DNA of 64,000 nucleotides from Kosakonia oryzae (GCF_001658025.2 NZ_CP014007.2:1984001-2048000); one strand, 5' to 3'. Numbered from the stretch's first letter, positions 1-8,949 are shown. Numbers and translations: made by a program. The notes: a model not told the origin generated them from the letters alone.

Positions 1-230
1 CCTTTTGATGATTTACATACCGACGTAAAACCACGGAAATAATCACCGCCTGATTGTTGGCGTGACTCTTCTGTTGCTGGCTGGTGATTCAGGGATATCC
101 ATTTAAAAAGCGGGGCACCTTGCCGAACTAACGCGCCGTTGTACCAGGATAGTGCGTGCTGCACTGACATAATGCGTATTCACCTCGCCATCCTGCCCCT
201 TTAGCCGCTTTCTCTGCGGTTTTTAAAAGC

Positions 231-246
231 TGGCACATCAATTGCT
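231..246 (+). promoter_or_regulatory. Sigma-54 (-24/-12) promoter of the nitrilase operon
   Basis: The element reads TGGCAC, five bases, TTGCT, with the GG and GC doublets ten bases apart, which fits the RpoN consensus. It lies 150 bases upstream of the permease start and before the leader hairpins, so transcription would begin near 257 and pass through the terminator at 348-384. An RpoN promoter on a nitrile/amide-use operon suggests nitrogen control by NtrC. No strong NtrC site is visible in the 230 bases upstream. Confidence 0.8.
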
Positions 247-279
247 TTCTCAACGATACCGCATCCTGCATGGCAGGAA

Positions 280-354
280 CAGGCACCGTAGCCTGGCAAG
301 CGGCTTGTGGCGATGAGCCACTCCAGTACATCGATTTCAGGCGAAGAAGCCCTG
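280..354 (+). promoter_or_regulatory. ANTAR-type antiterminator RNA (two hairpins)
   Basis: Hairpin P1 (280-295) has a five-base-pair stem CAGGC/GCCTG closing the hexaloop ACCGTA, with A at loop position 1 and G at position 4, as in known ANTAR targets. Hairpin P2 (338-354) pairs CAGGC with the 3' strand at 349-354, with one bulged C, around the six-base loop GAAGAA. G4 is kept in P2 but position 1 is G. The 3' arm of P2 lies inside the 5' arm of the terminator, so the two are mutually exclusive. The likely ligand is the ANTAR protein encoded at 4793-5401. Confidence 0.72.
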
Positions 355-384
355 CCGGCAATGCTGTCGGCGGGGCTTTTTTTT
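348..384 (+). terminator. Leader terminator of the nitrilase operon
   Basis: A 13-pair stem, including two G-U pairs, closes a four-base ATGC loop and is followed by eight T residues. It ends directly before the GGAG ribosome binding site of the permease gene, so it is an attenuator inside the 5' leader and not the end of an upstream gene. Confidence 0.85.
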
Positions 385-395
385 GGAGTAAATCT

Positions 396-1889
396 ATGAG
401 CAAGTTAAAAGCATGGTTTCAGGGTCCACAAGATATCACTGAAGCAGAAGCCGTTGAGGATTACGCAGTTGGCCGCGTGCCGTCGCACTATCGCTGGCCA
501 ATTCCGGCCATTATTCTGGTGCTGCTCGGCAACTCGACCGCCATGTTCTGGTTCAGCCTTGGCGCGGACATGAGCTATCAGGTCGGCTGGCCCATGTTGC
601 TGCTGCCGATTGGTTATATGGTGGTGTTCGCCACCATCATTGGCTCCTGCATCATGAAGATGGCGAGCAAAGAGGGACTTTCACTCAATCTGATGACGCG
701 CGGGTTGGGATTCGGCTATATGGGATCGGCCTTCACGTCGCTGATTTACGCCGTCAATTTCATCTTCTATTTCCTGTTCGAAGGCACCATTGTTTCTCAC
801 GCCATCGCCAACTATGCGGGCGTGCCGGTCAACTCGTTTACCGGCATCGCCATCTTTGCGCTGATGGGGCTGGCCGCCATCTGGTTTGTCTGGAAAGGCA
901 TGTCATCCATGCAATTTCTGCAAACCTGGGGCGTTCCCATTTTCATTGTGCTGTTTGGCTTCTGTATCTGGCAATTAACCCACCACTATCCGGCGGTTAG
1001 CTTCAGCGGTTGGCAGCCAAAAGGGGAGATCGACAGTAACGCCCTGTGGCTGGTGATGAATATGGCCAACGGGCAGATTGTCTTTCAGGGATTGATGGCT
1101 ACTGATTACGGTCGTTTTGCCCGTCCGGGTATTAGCCATAAAGGCACTGCCACCATCATGCTGGGGATGCTGATCCCGATTGTGGTGGTTATGCTGTTTG
1201 GCGCGTTTATGGCCTACACCTTGATGCCGCATATTCAGGGCGCAGATGTCTGGTCGCTGGCGCTCGATCCGGGCTTCGTCTTCCCGCTGATTATTGGTCT
1301 GACCGGCGTGTTATTTGCGGTGATTACCCAGATCCGCATTAACGTGCTCAATCTCTACTCGGGGTCGATTGCACTGTCGAATACCATGGATATGGCGTTT
1401 AACTATCGCCCGGGACGTCAGTGGTGGATGTTGCTGGTCTGGTTGCTCGGCGTAGTTTTCTACATCTGCAATATCTTGCAATATACCGGCACTTTCCTCT
1501 CCATTACCGGCATTCTCACCAACACCTGGGTGTTTATTATCCTTGCGGATTACTTTATCTGCCGCAAAGTGCTGCACCTTGCGCCATCCGATTTTGTGGA
1601 GTTCCGCAAAGAGTATCTGCGGATGTGGAATCCGTCCGGCGTGATTGCGCTGTGCGTTGCGGTTGCCATAGGTGCGGCTGGCGTGTTGGGCCTGTATCCG
1701 ATGGTGTACGCCTCGTTTATCGCCATGCTGGTTGGCCCGGTGCTGCACGTTGCTATCAGCGTGGCCACTCGCGGCAGCTATTACTTCAAAACCTTCCCTG
1801 AGGACATGCAAACCAACTGGAAACCTTCTGATGCTTATCAGGGGCCGAAACCGGTATTTAATCCGTTACTGAGCAAGGAGGCAGAATAA
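396..1889 (+). CDS. NCS1-family permease (cytosine/purine/allantoin type)
   Basis: A 497-residue inner-membrane protein with about twelve hydrophobic segments and the general sequence character of the nucleobase:cation symporter-1 family. ATG 396 was chosen because a GGAG sits eight bases upstream, just after the leader T-run; an upstream in-frame ATG at 270 would run through the leader hairpins. The stop overlaps the nitrilase start by one base (TAATG), so the two are translationally coupled. It probably imports the nitrogen-containing substrate of the downstream enzyme. The substrate cannot be read from sequence. Confidence 0.85.
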   Translation: MSKLKAWFQGPQDITEAEAVEDYAVGRVPSHYRWPIPAIILVLLGNSTAMFWFSLGADMSYQVGWPMLLLPIGYMVVFATIIGSCIMKMASKEGLSLNLMTRGLGFGYMGSAFTSLIYAVNFIFYFLFEGTIVSHAIANYAGVPVNSFTGIAIFALMGLAAIWFVWKGMSSMQFLQTWGVPIFIVLFGFCIWQLTHHYPAVSFSGWQPKGEIDSNALWLVMNMANGQIVFQGLMATDYGRFARPGISHKGTATIMLGMLIPIVVVMLFGAFMAYTLMPHIQGADVWSLALDPGFVFPLIIGLTGVLFAVITQIRINVLNLYSGSIALSNTMDMAFNYRPGRQWWMLLVWLLGVVFYICNILQYTGTFLSITGILTNTWVFIILADYFICRKVLHLAPSDFVEFRKEYLRMWNPSGVIALCVAVAIGAAGVLGLYPMVYASFIAMLVGPVLHVAISVATRGSYYFKTFPEDMQTNWKPSDAYQGPKPVFNPLLSKEAE

Positions 1890-3595
1890 TGCGCATCAAC
1901 GTTGCAACCATCCAGTTTGAACCAACGCAGTTCAGAAAAGAGGAGAACGTCACGCGTCTGCTGGCATTAGCAACCCAGGCCGCGCGTGATGGAGCGCGCT
2001 TAATCGTTATGCCGGAAATGGCGACCACCGGCTATTGTTGGCTGGATCGCGCGGAAGTCGCCCCTTATGTAGAAACGGCAGACGGCGCCACCAGCCAGGC
2101 ATTTGCTGCCGTTGCGCGCGAGTTTAACTGCTTTTTGGTCTTTGGCATGCCGGAGCGGGATCCGGTAACTGACCTTTACTATAACAGCGCCGTTCTGGTC
2201 GGGCCGCAGGGGGTGATTGGCGTCCACCGTAAAACGCACCCTTATATCTCGGAACCGAAATGGGCGGCTAACGGCGATAGCGGACATCAGGTCTTTCACA
2301 CGGAGATCGGCAATATCGCGCTGTTGATCTGCATGGATATTCACTTTATTGAAACTGCCCGGCTGGTTGCGCTGGGCGGCGCGCAAATTATCTGCCACAT
2401 CAGCAACTGGCTGGCCGAGCGTACGCCTGCGCCTTACTGGCTCACGCGCGGTTGGGAGAACGGCTGCGCGCTGATCGAAAGTAACCGCTGGGGCTGGGAG
2501 CGGGGCGTGCAGTTCAGCGGCGGTAGCTGCATTGTGGATAGCCACGGGAATTTGCTGGCCAGTTGTGACAGCGGCGATCGGGTACTCAGCGCTGAATTAC
2601 CCCTGCCTGAGGAGAATCCGCAACTGAATAAGCGTCGGCCTGAGCTGTATCAGCGTTTGATGACCAACACTTTCCAGTGGAATCCAAAGGACTTTTTTGG
2701 CTTATACGGGCGTAACCCACTGCCCGATGGCAAAGCGTCCCGTATTGCGGTGGCACAGTTTCGCCCGCAAAACGATGTTGATGCCAATCTGTCGCAGATT
2801 CGCCACTGGGCTGAACAGGCGAAATTGGGCGGCGCAGAACTGCTGGTATTGCCGGAACGCGCGCTGACCGGTGGTGACGGTAGCCGCTACGCGTTGACGC
2901 TGGATGATGCGCCTGTACAAGCGCTGATCGCGCTGGCGATGGAACTGGATATCGCGCTGCTTGCGGGGTTCGCCGAGCGGGAAGGGGAGCAGTGCTATAA
3001 CAGTGCGGTGCTGGTGAGCAGTGGCGGGTTGAGTGCGCACTACCGGCAGATTCATGTCAGCGAACAGGATCGGCAATGGGCCTGCGCAGGCAATCAGTGG
3101 GTGACCTGCGATCTGCCCTGCGGGCGGGTCGGTATTTTGCTGGGCGAAGATCTGCTGGTGCCGGAAGCCGCACGGATTCTGGCGCTGGAAGGCTGCGACA
3201 TCATCGCGTGCCCGGCGCAGCTTGATACACCTGCGCCATTGGCGCACGCGGGCACGGCGATCCCCCATGTCTGGCCGATTCCGCGCGGTGCCGATCCTTA
3301 CCACTGGCTGCTGCCGCGCGTTCGCGCGGGTGAGAATAATGTCTGGCTGGCTTTTGCCAACTGGCCAGCCGCTGAAGGAGAAAGCGTTGGCCTGAGCGGG
3401 GTATTCGGCCCGGATACCTTTGCCTTTCCGCGTAAAGAAGCGAAAGCCACAGGCGCGAAAGGGCTGGCGGTGCTGGATATCTCCACGGGTTCAGCCGGTA
3501 CCACCTACCCCGATCATGTGGTAAGACGTAAAGACCTGGTGCTGATGCGTCAGCCGCATTACTACACGGCGCTGGTTGCTCAACCACCGCGATGA
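1889..3595 (+). CDS. Tandem nitrilase-superfamily amidohydrolase with an inactive second domain
   Basis: A 568-residue protein made of two carbon-nitrogen hydrolase domains (about 1-270 and 284-560). Domain 1 has the catalytic triad: Glu43 in MPEM, Lys115 in HRKTH and Cys148 in LICMD. In domain 2 the Glu is kept (E323), but Lys is Gln387 (YRQIH) and Cys is Gly419 (LLGED), so that half should be catalytically dead. Members of this superfamily hydrolyse nitriles, amides or carbamoyl compounds and release ammonia. The second domain may be regulatory or structural. The enzyme is cytosolic and sits between permease and sensor in one operon. Confidence 0.85.
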   Translation: MRINVATIQFEPTQFRKEENVTRLLALATQAARDGARLIVMPEMATTGYCWLDRAEVAPYVETADGATSQAFAAVAREFNCFLVFGMPERDPVTDLYYNSAVLVGPQGVIGVHRKTHPYISEPKWAANGDSGHQVFHTEIGNIALLICMDIHFIETARLVALGGAQIICHISNWLAERTPAPYWLTRGWENGCALIESNRWGWERGVQFSGGSCIVDSHGNLLASCDSGDRVLSAELPLPEENPQLNKRRPELYQRLMTNTFQWNPKDFFGLYGRNPLPDGKASRIAVAQFRPQNDVDANLSQIRHWAEQAKLGGAELLVLPERALTGGDGSRYALTLDDAPVQALIALAMELDIALLAGFAEREGEQCYNSAVLVSSGGLSAHYRQIHVSEQDRQWACAGNQWVTCDLPCGRVGILLGEDLLVPEAARILALEGCDIIACPAQLDTPAPLAHAGTAIPHVWPIPRGADPYHWLLPRVRAGENNVWLAFANWPAAEGESVGLSGVFGPDTFAFPRKEAKATGAKGLAVLDISTGSAGTTYPDHVVRRKDLVLMRQPHYYTALVAQPPR

Positions 3596-3602
3596 ACCAC
3601 AG

Positions 3603-3622
3603 ACGCGGCCTGCGGGCCGCGT
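3603..3622 (+). other. Intercistronic GC hairpin
   Basis: An eight-pair perfect inverted repeat (ACGCGGCC/GGCCGCGT, loop TGCG) fills most of the 43-base gap between the nitrilase and sensor genes. It lacks a T-run, so it is more likely an mRNA stabiliser or processing site that sets unequal levels of enzyme and regulator than a terminator. Confidence 0.5.
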
Positions 3623-3638
3623 TGATTCAGGAGCCATT

Positions 3639-4796
3639 ATGTCTGCCACTCAGCCGCTGCCTAAACGCGTTATTCCGGTCGGTATTCTCTATTCTGTTTC
3701 AGGCGATTATGCGGTTATCGGGCGCGAGATGCTCAACGGCATTCTGCTGGCGATTGAGGAGATAAACGCCAATCCCGCCCATGAATTTACCCTTGCTCCC
3801 ATAATCCGCGATCCGCAGGGTTCGCTGGATCTCTACTACGACTATTGCCACGACTTGCTCTATCGCCACGGCGTGCGTCACGTGATCGGCTGCTACACGT
3901 CTGCGGCGCGTAAAACCATTCTGCCATTGATCGAAGGCGCAAATGCGCTGCTGTGGCACTCCGCGCGCTATGAAGGGTTTGAGAGCAGTAATAGCGTGAT
4001 TTACCTTGGCGCCACCCCCAATCAGCATATCTTGCCGATGCTCAGTTGGCTGTTACAGCAGCAGGCGGCGGAGATCTATCACATCGGCTCTAACTATGTC
4101 TGGTCCTGGGAGATGGATCGCATCACCCGTGAGGCCGTGATCCCTGCAGGCGGCAGCGTGGTGCAGAGTAAATTACTGCCGCTGGGCGACGAAAATGTGG
4201 ATGCGTTAATCGCTGATATTATCGCCTGCCGCCCGAAAGTGCTCCTGAACACCATGGTTGGCAAAAGCGCCTACAGTTTTTACCGCGCCTGGCACCAGGC
4301 CTGTCAGCAGCACCCGTGGTTAAACGAGGTGCTGAAGCTAAGCCTGACACTGTGTGAGCCGGAAGTGCAGTTAATAGGCGCAGAGGCGTTAGAGGGGTAT
4401 CTGGTCTCTGCAAGCTGGTTTCAGTCGATTGACAGCGCCGCTAACCGGCGTTTTCTGAGCAGCTACCGCCAGCGCTTTGGTGAGCATGTTTCGCCGTCGG
4501 TGGACAGTGAGAGCGCCTGGCTGGCCGGACATTTGCTGGCAAGAGCCATTGTGCGCCACGGCAATGCCGACGTTGAAGGCGTGCGCAATGCGGTATTGCA
4601 GGACGAGATGGATTCGCCAGCCGGGCAAATTCGCCTCGACGCCGACAATAATCACTGCTGGTTGACTCCACATCTGGCGCGCTGTCACAACGGCAGGCTG
4701 GAGAGTTTCTGGCAGGCCGATGCCGCGGTGAAACCCGATCCCTGGCTGGCCTGGGTGGATCTCGCGAGCCTCACGCATCGCGGAGGCAGCGCATGA
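3639..4796 (+). CDS. AmiC-like ligand-binding regulator of the ANTAR protein
   Basis: A 385-residue type I periplasmic-binding-protein fold, beginning with VGILYSVSGDYAVIGREML, typical of the AmiC/urea-binding-type group. There is no signal peptide, so it should act in the cytoplasm, as Pseudomonas AmiC does. ATG 3639 follows CAGGAG; the upstream in-frame ATG at 3576 lies inside the end of the nitrilase gene. Its stop overlaps the ANTAR gene by four bases (ATGA). By analogy with AmiC/AmiR it would sequester the ANTAR antiterminator until the amide or nitrile ligand binds. Confidence 0.85.
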   Translation: MSATQPLPKRVIPVGILYSVSGDYAVIGREMLNGILLAIEEINANPAHEFTLAPIIRDPQGSLDLYYDYCHDLLYRHGVRHVIGCYTSAARKTILPLIEGANALLWHSARYEGFESSNSVIYLGATPNQHILPMLSWLLQQQAAEIYHIGSNYVWSWEMDRITREAVIPAGGSVVQSKLLPLGDENVDALIADIIACRPKVLLNTMVGKSAYSFYRAWHQACQQHPWLNEVLKLSLTLCEPEVQLIGAEALEGYLVSASWFQSIDSAANRRFLSSYRQRFGEHVSPSVDSESAWLAGHLLARAIVRHGNADVEGVRNAVLQDEMDSPAGQIRLDADNNHCWLTPHLARCHNGRLESFWQADAAVKPDPWLAWVDLASLTHRGGSA

Positions 4797-5401
4797 GCCG
4801 AAAAAATGTGCAGATGCGCGGATTAAAAGTGTGTGTGATCGGCTGTTCCGATCGTGATAACCACCATCTGGCGCAGCAGTTTAGCCGCATAGGCATTGAG
4901 GGGCTGTTTTGTGCGGCGTTTCCTGACGAGAGCCAACTGGCTGAGCAGCAGTTGCTGGTGTTCGACGGCGATAACTCGACCCTGTTTAACCCCACGAACC
5001 TGCTCCCCTGGCCCGCGCTGCCAAAGATTGCGCTTACCGCCATTGAAACGCCATCGCGTTTACAGTGGATTGCCGAGCAGAAGATCGACAGCTATATGCG
5101 TAAACCGGTACGTTTTGATGGTGTGATGACCGCCTTTACGCTGGCGCTTAATCATGCCGCGCACATCAACCAGCTCGAAGCGCAACTCAGGCGGCAGGAG
5201 GAGCGGCTGCGAGCGCGTAAATTTTTGTTTTCCGCGCAACTGCGGGTTATGCACGCGCTACGGCTGGAAGAAGACGATGCCTACAGCTTGCTGCGCCGCG
5301 CCTCAATGGCGCAACACATGACCATTGAAAACCTCAGTTGCGAGTTGCTGAACGACACGGAATTCTGGCTCAACCGGTTGAAATCACTGCTGGCGGAATA
5401 G
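4793..5401 (+). CDS. AmiR/NasT-type ANTAR transcription antiterminator
   Basis: A 202-residue protein with an N-terminal pseudo-receiver-like region, a charged coiled coil near 118-140 (NQLEAQLRRQEERLRAR) and a C-terminal ANTAR domain at about 140-195, with the spaced pattern M-H-A-L...E-D-D-A-Y-S-L-L-R-R-A-S-M...I-E-N-L. It is coupled to the AmiC-like gene by ATGA overlap. ANTAR dimers bind paired hexaloop hairpins to stop a terminator from forming, and a matching leader lies at 280-384. The gene is therefore probably autoregulated as the last gene of its operon. Confidence 0.85.
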   Translation: MSRKNVQMRGLKVCVIGCSDRDNHHLAQQFSRIGIEGLFCAAFPDESQLAEQQLLVFDGDNSTLFNPTNLLPWPALPKIALTAIETPSRLQWIAEQKIDSYMRKPVRFDGVMTAFTLALNHAAHINQLEAQLRRQEERLRARKFLFSAQLRVMHALRLEEDDAYSLLRRASMAQHMTIENLSCELLNDTEFWLNRLKSLLAE

Positions 5402-5428
5402 CGCGCAGCGTTTCGCAGGATGCTGGGC

Positions 5429-5454
5429 AAAAAAACGGCCTCAAGAAGAGGCCG
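5429..5454 (-). terminator. Terminator of the Sel1/LprI-like gene
   Basis: The stem CGGCCTC/GAGGCCG with loop AAGAA is followed, read leftward, by seven T residues. It lies between two converging genes and may also stop the nitrilase operon, although the + strand side lacks a T-run. Confidence 0.75.
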
Positions 5455-5479
5455 GAGTGTCGCATTTTCCCTTTGCCGC

Positions 5480-6598
5480 TTAGTTTCTGACGCTAATCAC
5501 GCCGTATTTTGACGCTTGATCCTGGAACACCACTTTACCGCTGTCATTTTTGACAATCTTCACCATTAACACATCGTTATCCATGCTGTTTTGCGCATAG
5601 ACGCTAAAGCTTTCCGGCAATTTGATATGTAATCCGTCGGAGAACGCTTCCCCGGCCGCGCTGGGGAAGTTGCCGCTGCTCATGTTATAAAGCGTGGTGA
5701 TATTGTCTTTGGTGATTTTCAGGTCGCTGTCGTTAAAGCAGTTATCAACGTATCCCGGCGCGGTAACCGGGCCGCAGGTCACGATTGCGGTATAGCCATT
5801 GCGGTATTTGGCCTCTTCTTCCATATTGGATTTTATCGCCGCGATATTTCTCTCTGCTAAAGGGCTGCCATTGGCTTTTGCCTTTTCATACCACGCCAGC
5901 GCTTGCTGATAATCCTTTTCAACGCCAATCCCGTTGGCATAGTTGTAACCCAAATCAATTTGCGCGTTCGCATCGTTGGCTTCGGCTGCTGCGCGGGTTA
6001 ACGCCACGCCTTTATCAACATCCCGGGTAACGCTTTTCCCGTAGGTATAGAGAAAACCCAACCGCTGCATGGCCGCCGGATTTTTTTGCGCCGCTGCGGA
6101 TTCCAGCCAGTGAATGGCTTCGCTTTTTTGCTGCGCCGTGCCTTTGCTGAGCTCGATTCCCCATGCGGCTTGCGCAGCGATATCGCCCGCTTCAGCTTTC
6201 GTTTCAAGTTCCGATTTGGCGGCAACCGGTGCGGGCTGCGGGGCAACCGGCGCAGGATCGGGTTTCGCCTGCACGGCTGCAGTGTTGTTACCCAGCAGCG
6301 TTTGCAGATCCTGAATGCGTGACTGATACGCCGTTTGCAGTGACTCAATGGTCGTTGCCTTATTGCGAATATCTTTCAGCCATGACAACTGGGATTTATG
6401 CAGCAGGGCTTTATTTTCCGGCTGCTGCTGAAGTAGCTGGTTATAGAGCGCGTTAAGCTGGCTGTCCATCCCGGAGAGCGCGGGCGTGGAGCAAATGGTA
6501 AGTTCGACAAAACCTGCGGCTTTCTCACAATTAAACGAAGCACTGTGGCCCATTTGCGAAATACAGCACAGCAGACCCGCCAGAATGATTTTCTTCAT
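5480..6598 (-). CDS. Exported LprI-like/Sel1-repeat protein
   Basis: A 372-residue protein with an N-terminal signal peptide (MKKIILAGLLCCISQMGHS, cleavage near ASF). Residues 22-95 resemble the LprI/DUF1311 lysozyme-inhibitor-type domain (FNCEKAAGFVELTIC, then the LYNQLL and SWLKDIRN patches). A Pro/Ala linker near 110-130 leads into at least three Sel1-like repeats (around 135-250: AAQAAWGIELSKG, AAMQRLGFLYTYGK, NAQIDLGYNYANGIG). The C-terminal about 110 residues are not recognised. It should be periplasmic. The terminator at 5429-5454 suggests a single-gene transcript. Confidence 0.75.
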   Translation of the reverse strand: MKKIILAGLLCCISQMGHSASFNCEKAAGFVELTICSTPALSGMDSQLNALYNQLLQQQPENKALLHKSQLSWLKDIRNKATTIESLQTAYQSRIQDLQTLLGNNTAAVQAKPDPAPVAPQPAPVAAKSELETKAEAGDIAAQAAWGIELSKGTAQQKSEAIHWLESAAAQKNPAAMQRLGFLYTYGKSVTRDVDKGVALTRAAAEANDANAQIDLGYNYANGIGVEKDYQQALAWYEKAKANGSPLAERNIAAIKSNMEEEAKYRNGYTAIVTCGPVTAPGYVDNCFNDSDLKITKDNITTLYNMSSGNFPSAAGEAFSDGLHIKLPESFSVYAQNSMDNDVLMVKIVKNDSGKVVFQDQASKYGVISVRN

Positions 6599-6910
6599 AA
6601 TCTCGCCCTTGTTGAGTTTGAATATCTCTATCGGACTGAAAGCAAAAAGCTTTAGGGCAAACAGGGATACCTTGCGCGTGGTGAGGGCGGAAGCGATATA
6701 CCAGACTGACGAAGCGGGTGCAGCCAGGCATTGGCGGGTGGCTAACGCAAAAATGCGCGGGACTAAAACGGGTTCGCTTAGCCTCCAACCGTCAGTGAAT
6801 TCTCCCAGCCTACATTCCAGCTCAGCATAGCGGTTATGCCCGCGCGGCGGTTTCTGGTCTCTGCGTGTCTCTTTATGCTTCGTTCACCATTCCAGCAGAG
6901 AAGAGACAAA
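6599..6910. other. Divergent intergenic region, no gene seen
   Basis: These 312 bases separate the leftward Sel1-like gene from the rightward old yellow enzyme gene and must hold both promoters. Reading frames here lack ribosome binding sites and family character. No TetR-type palindrome of the NemR kind was found. Confidence 0.5.
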
Positions 6911-8023
6911 ATGAACGCATTATTTACCCCTGTTACGGCAGGAAAACTCCGTCTTCAACATCGTGTTGTCATGGCGCCGACCACGCGGATGCGCACGGAT
7001 AATGGCGGTGTACCCGGAGATTTAATGGTCGAGTATTATCGCCAGCGCGCCAGCCGGGGAGGCCTGCTTATTGCGGAAGCGACGGCGATTTCACCTTTCG
7101 CGAATGCGTATGCTGATGCCCCAGGTATTTTTAATCCTGCACAACAGGCGGGATGGAAACGTGTTGTTGATGCGGTGCATGAACAAGGTGGGCAGGTTGT
7201 GTTGCAACTTTGGCACCCAGGACGCCAGTCCTTGCCGGAACTCTCCGAAGGGCAGGATCCGGTCGCGCCCTCTGCACTGATAGCGCGGGATACCTACGGC
7301 ATGGTCAAAAATGAAGATGGAACCTATGAAGGGAAACTGTTCCCTGAACCCAGGGCGCTTGAAGAGCGTGAAATTGTCGGCATCATTGCGGCGTTCGGGC
7401 TTGCGGCGAAACGCGCGAAAGCTGCTGGTTTCGATGGCGTTGAACTCCATGCGGCGAACGGCTATCTGCCGGAGCAATTTCTGCTGGATGGCACTAACTT
7501 ACGCCGGGATAAATGGGGCGGAAGCCTGGCAAACCGAACGCGTTTTTTACTGCAGGTTGTGGCTGCGCTAACAGATGTTTGGGGGGCAGGGCGCGTCGCG
7601 GTGCGTATTTCGCCCAGTGGCATTTATGGCGATATGCGTGACAGCGATCCGGCGGCTACATTCCGTTATTTGGCCGAAAAGCTGAATGATGCGGCTCTGG
7701 CTTACCTGCATATTATTGAGCCTCGCATTGTGGGCCCGGAAGATCGTGACAGTGGCTATTATGCTGAACCTGTTGCCAGCCATCAGTTACGCGCGTTTTA
7801 CCACGGCACGATTATCGCCGCTGGCGGTTTCAAACCCGAAGCAGCGGAGCAGATGCTGGCCTCGAAGGATGCCGATTTAATTGCATTTGGCCGCTTATTT
7901 ACCGCTAACCCGGATTTGCCTGCACGTATTCAATATGGTTACCCGTTAACGCCTTATCAACGCGAAACGTTTTTTGGTGGTAATGAGCGCGGTTATATTG
8001 ATTTCCCCGCCTGGCAGCGGTGA
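6911..8023 (+). CDS. Old yellow enzyme-family FMN oxidoreductase (NemA-like)
   Basis: A 370-residue TIM-barrel flavoprotein. It shows the OYE signatures VVMAPTTRMR near the N-terminus (FMN contact), QLWHPGR, DGVELHAANGYLPEQFL (substrate His-Asn pair) and IAFGRLFTANPDLP (phosphate-binding loop). Such enzymes reduce activated alkenes, N-ethylmaleimide or nitro-esters with NAD(P)H in the cytosol. ATG 6911 is preceded by an AGAGA-type purine stretch and fits the family start; the upstream in-frame ATG at 6836 adds an unrelated extension. An intrinsic terminator follows at 8032. The natural substrate is unknown. Confidence 0.88.
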   Translation: MNALFTPVTAGKLRLQHRVVMAPTTRMRTDNGGVPGDLMVEYYRQRASRGGLLIAEATAISPFANAYADAPGIFNPAQQAGWKRVVDAVHEQGGQVVLQLWHPGRQSLPELSEGQDPVAPSALIARDTYGMVKNEDGTYEGKLFPEPRALEEREIVGIIAAFGLAAKRAKAAGFDGVELHAANGYLPEQFLLDGTNLRRDKWGGSLANRTRFLLQVVAALTDVWGAGRVAVRISPSGIYGDMRDSDPAATFRYLAEKLNDAALAYLHIIEPRIVGPEDRDSGYYAEPVASHQLRAFYHGTIIAAGGFKPEAAEQMLASKDADLIAFGRLFTANPDLPARIQYGYPLTPYQRETFFGGNERGYIDFPAWQR

Positions 8024-8031
8024 TGAATAAC

Positions 8032-8060
8032 AAATCGGGCACGTTATGGTTGCCCGATTT
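8032..8060 (+). terminator. Terminator after the old yellow enzyme gene
   Basis: The ten-base inverted repeat AAATCGGGCA/TGCCCGATTT with a nine-base loop lies eight bases after the stop codon. The A/T ends would let it work in both directions. Confidence 0.7.
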
Positions 8061-8149
8061 GTCGTTTCCTATATGCCTGTTCACCTAAACATCGCTGATA
8101 TTTTGGTTTCTCTTCGTTTTCAACATCACGTTGAGGTGTCTGCGCTGCG

Positions 8150-8875
8150 TTATATCTGCGATACGCCTATTGATGCGCCACCATCAACGTAGAGTGTCTG
8201 CCCGGTAATAAATCCGGCATCGTCACTCAGCAAGAACTGCGCGGCTGCGGCTATCTCCTCGGGCTGGCCCAGACGTTTCATTGGCACACTGGCAAGGTAG
8301 CGCTGTTCACCTTCACTTCCGGGCGCGTTGTTGGCCCGGAACAGCGCTGTTTCTGTCGGCCCGGGCGCCACCGCATTCACGGTGATCCCCTGCGTAGCCA
8401 GCTCCAGCGCCCAGCTACGTGTAAAGCTGACTAATGCTGCTTTGGCGGCGGCATAGGATGTCCGCTGCGGTACGCCGAGTATTGTCAGGCTGGCAATGTT
8501 CACAATTCTCCCCCAGCCGCGGGCGCGCATCCCCGGTAACGCGCTCTGAACCGCCAGCAGTGCGGGATGCAGGTTAACCCGCAAGACCTCATCAAGCGCA
8601 TCTGTCGTGACATCAGGCAGCCACTGCGGGCGCACCAGCCCGACGTTATTGATGACGCCATCCACTCTGAATGCCGCATTTATCTCGCTGAATTTCCGTT
8701 GTACCGCCGGGGTATCGGCAAGATCGAGGCTAATAAATTGCCCCGGAAAACCCTGTTCAGGAGCGTGGCGGGCAATCCCGATAACATGATGTCCGGCGCT
8801 GGCCAGACGTGCAGATAATGCGTAACCGATACCTTTACTGGCTCCAGTAATGAGAAACGTTTTTTGCTGATTCAT
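8150..8875 (-). CDS. SDR-family oxidoreductase
   Basis: A 241-residue classical short-chain dehydrogenase. It has the Rossmann motif TGASKGIG at 9-16, NNVG, the catalytic Ser in IVNIASLT, the Tyr-x3-Lys pair in SYAAAKAAL and the C-terminal VDGG. ATG 8875 was chosen for the GGAGGAG just upstream. It lies 74 bases downstream of the crotonase gene on the same strand and is probably co-transcribed. In that context it may oxidise or reduce a cyclic alcohol/ketone handled by the hydrolase, but this is inference. Confidence 0.85.
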   Translation of the reverse strand: MNQQKTFLITGASKGIGYALSARLASAGHHVIGIARHAPEQGFPGQFISLDLADTPAVQRKFSEINAAFRVDGVINNVGLVRPQWLPDVTTDALDEVLRVNLHPALLAVQSALPGMRARGWGRIVNIASLTILGVPQRTSYAAAKAALVSFTRSWALELATQGITVNAVAPGPTETALFRANNAPGSEGEQRYLASVPMKRLGQPEEIAAAAQFLLSDDAGFITGQTLYVDGGASIGVSQI

Positions 8876-8949
8876 CGACTCCTCCGCTATACGCAATGAC
8901 AAAATCCGGCGTTATGATGCGCCGGATGAGTAGAAATTATCGGGATGGA

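Noticed and set aside
149..166. AGTGC/GCACT inverted repeat upstream of the sigma-54 promoter as an NtrC site
   Set aside because: The half-sites are in the wrong order compared with GCAC...GTGC of the NtrC dyad.
270..395. N-terminal extension of the NCS1 permease from ATG 270
   Set aside because: It would be translated through the P1/P2 hairpins and terminator, has no ribosome binding site and no transporter-like sequence.
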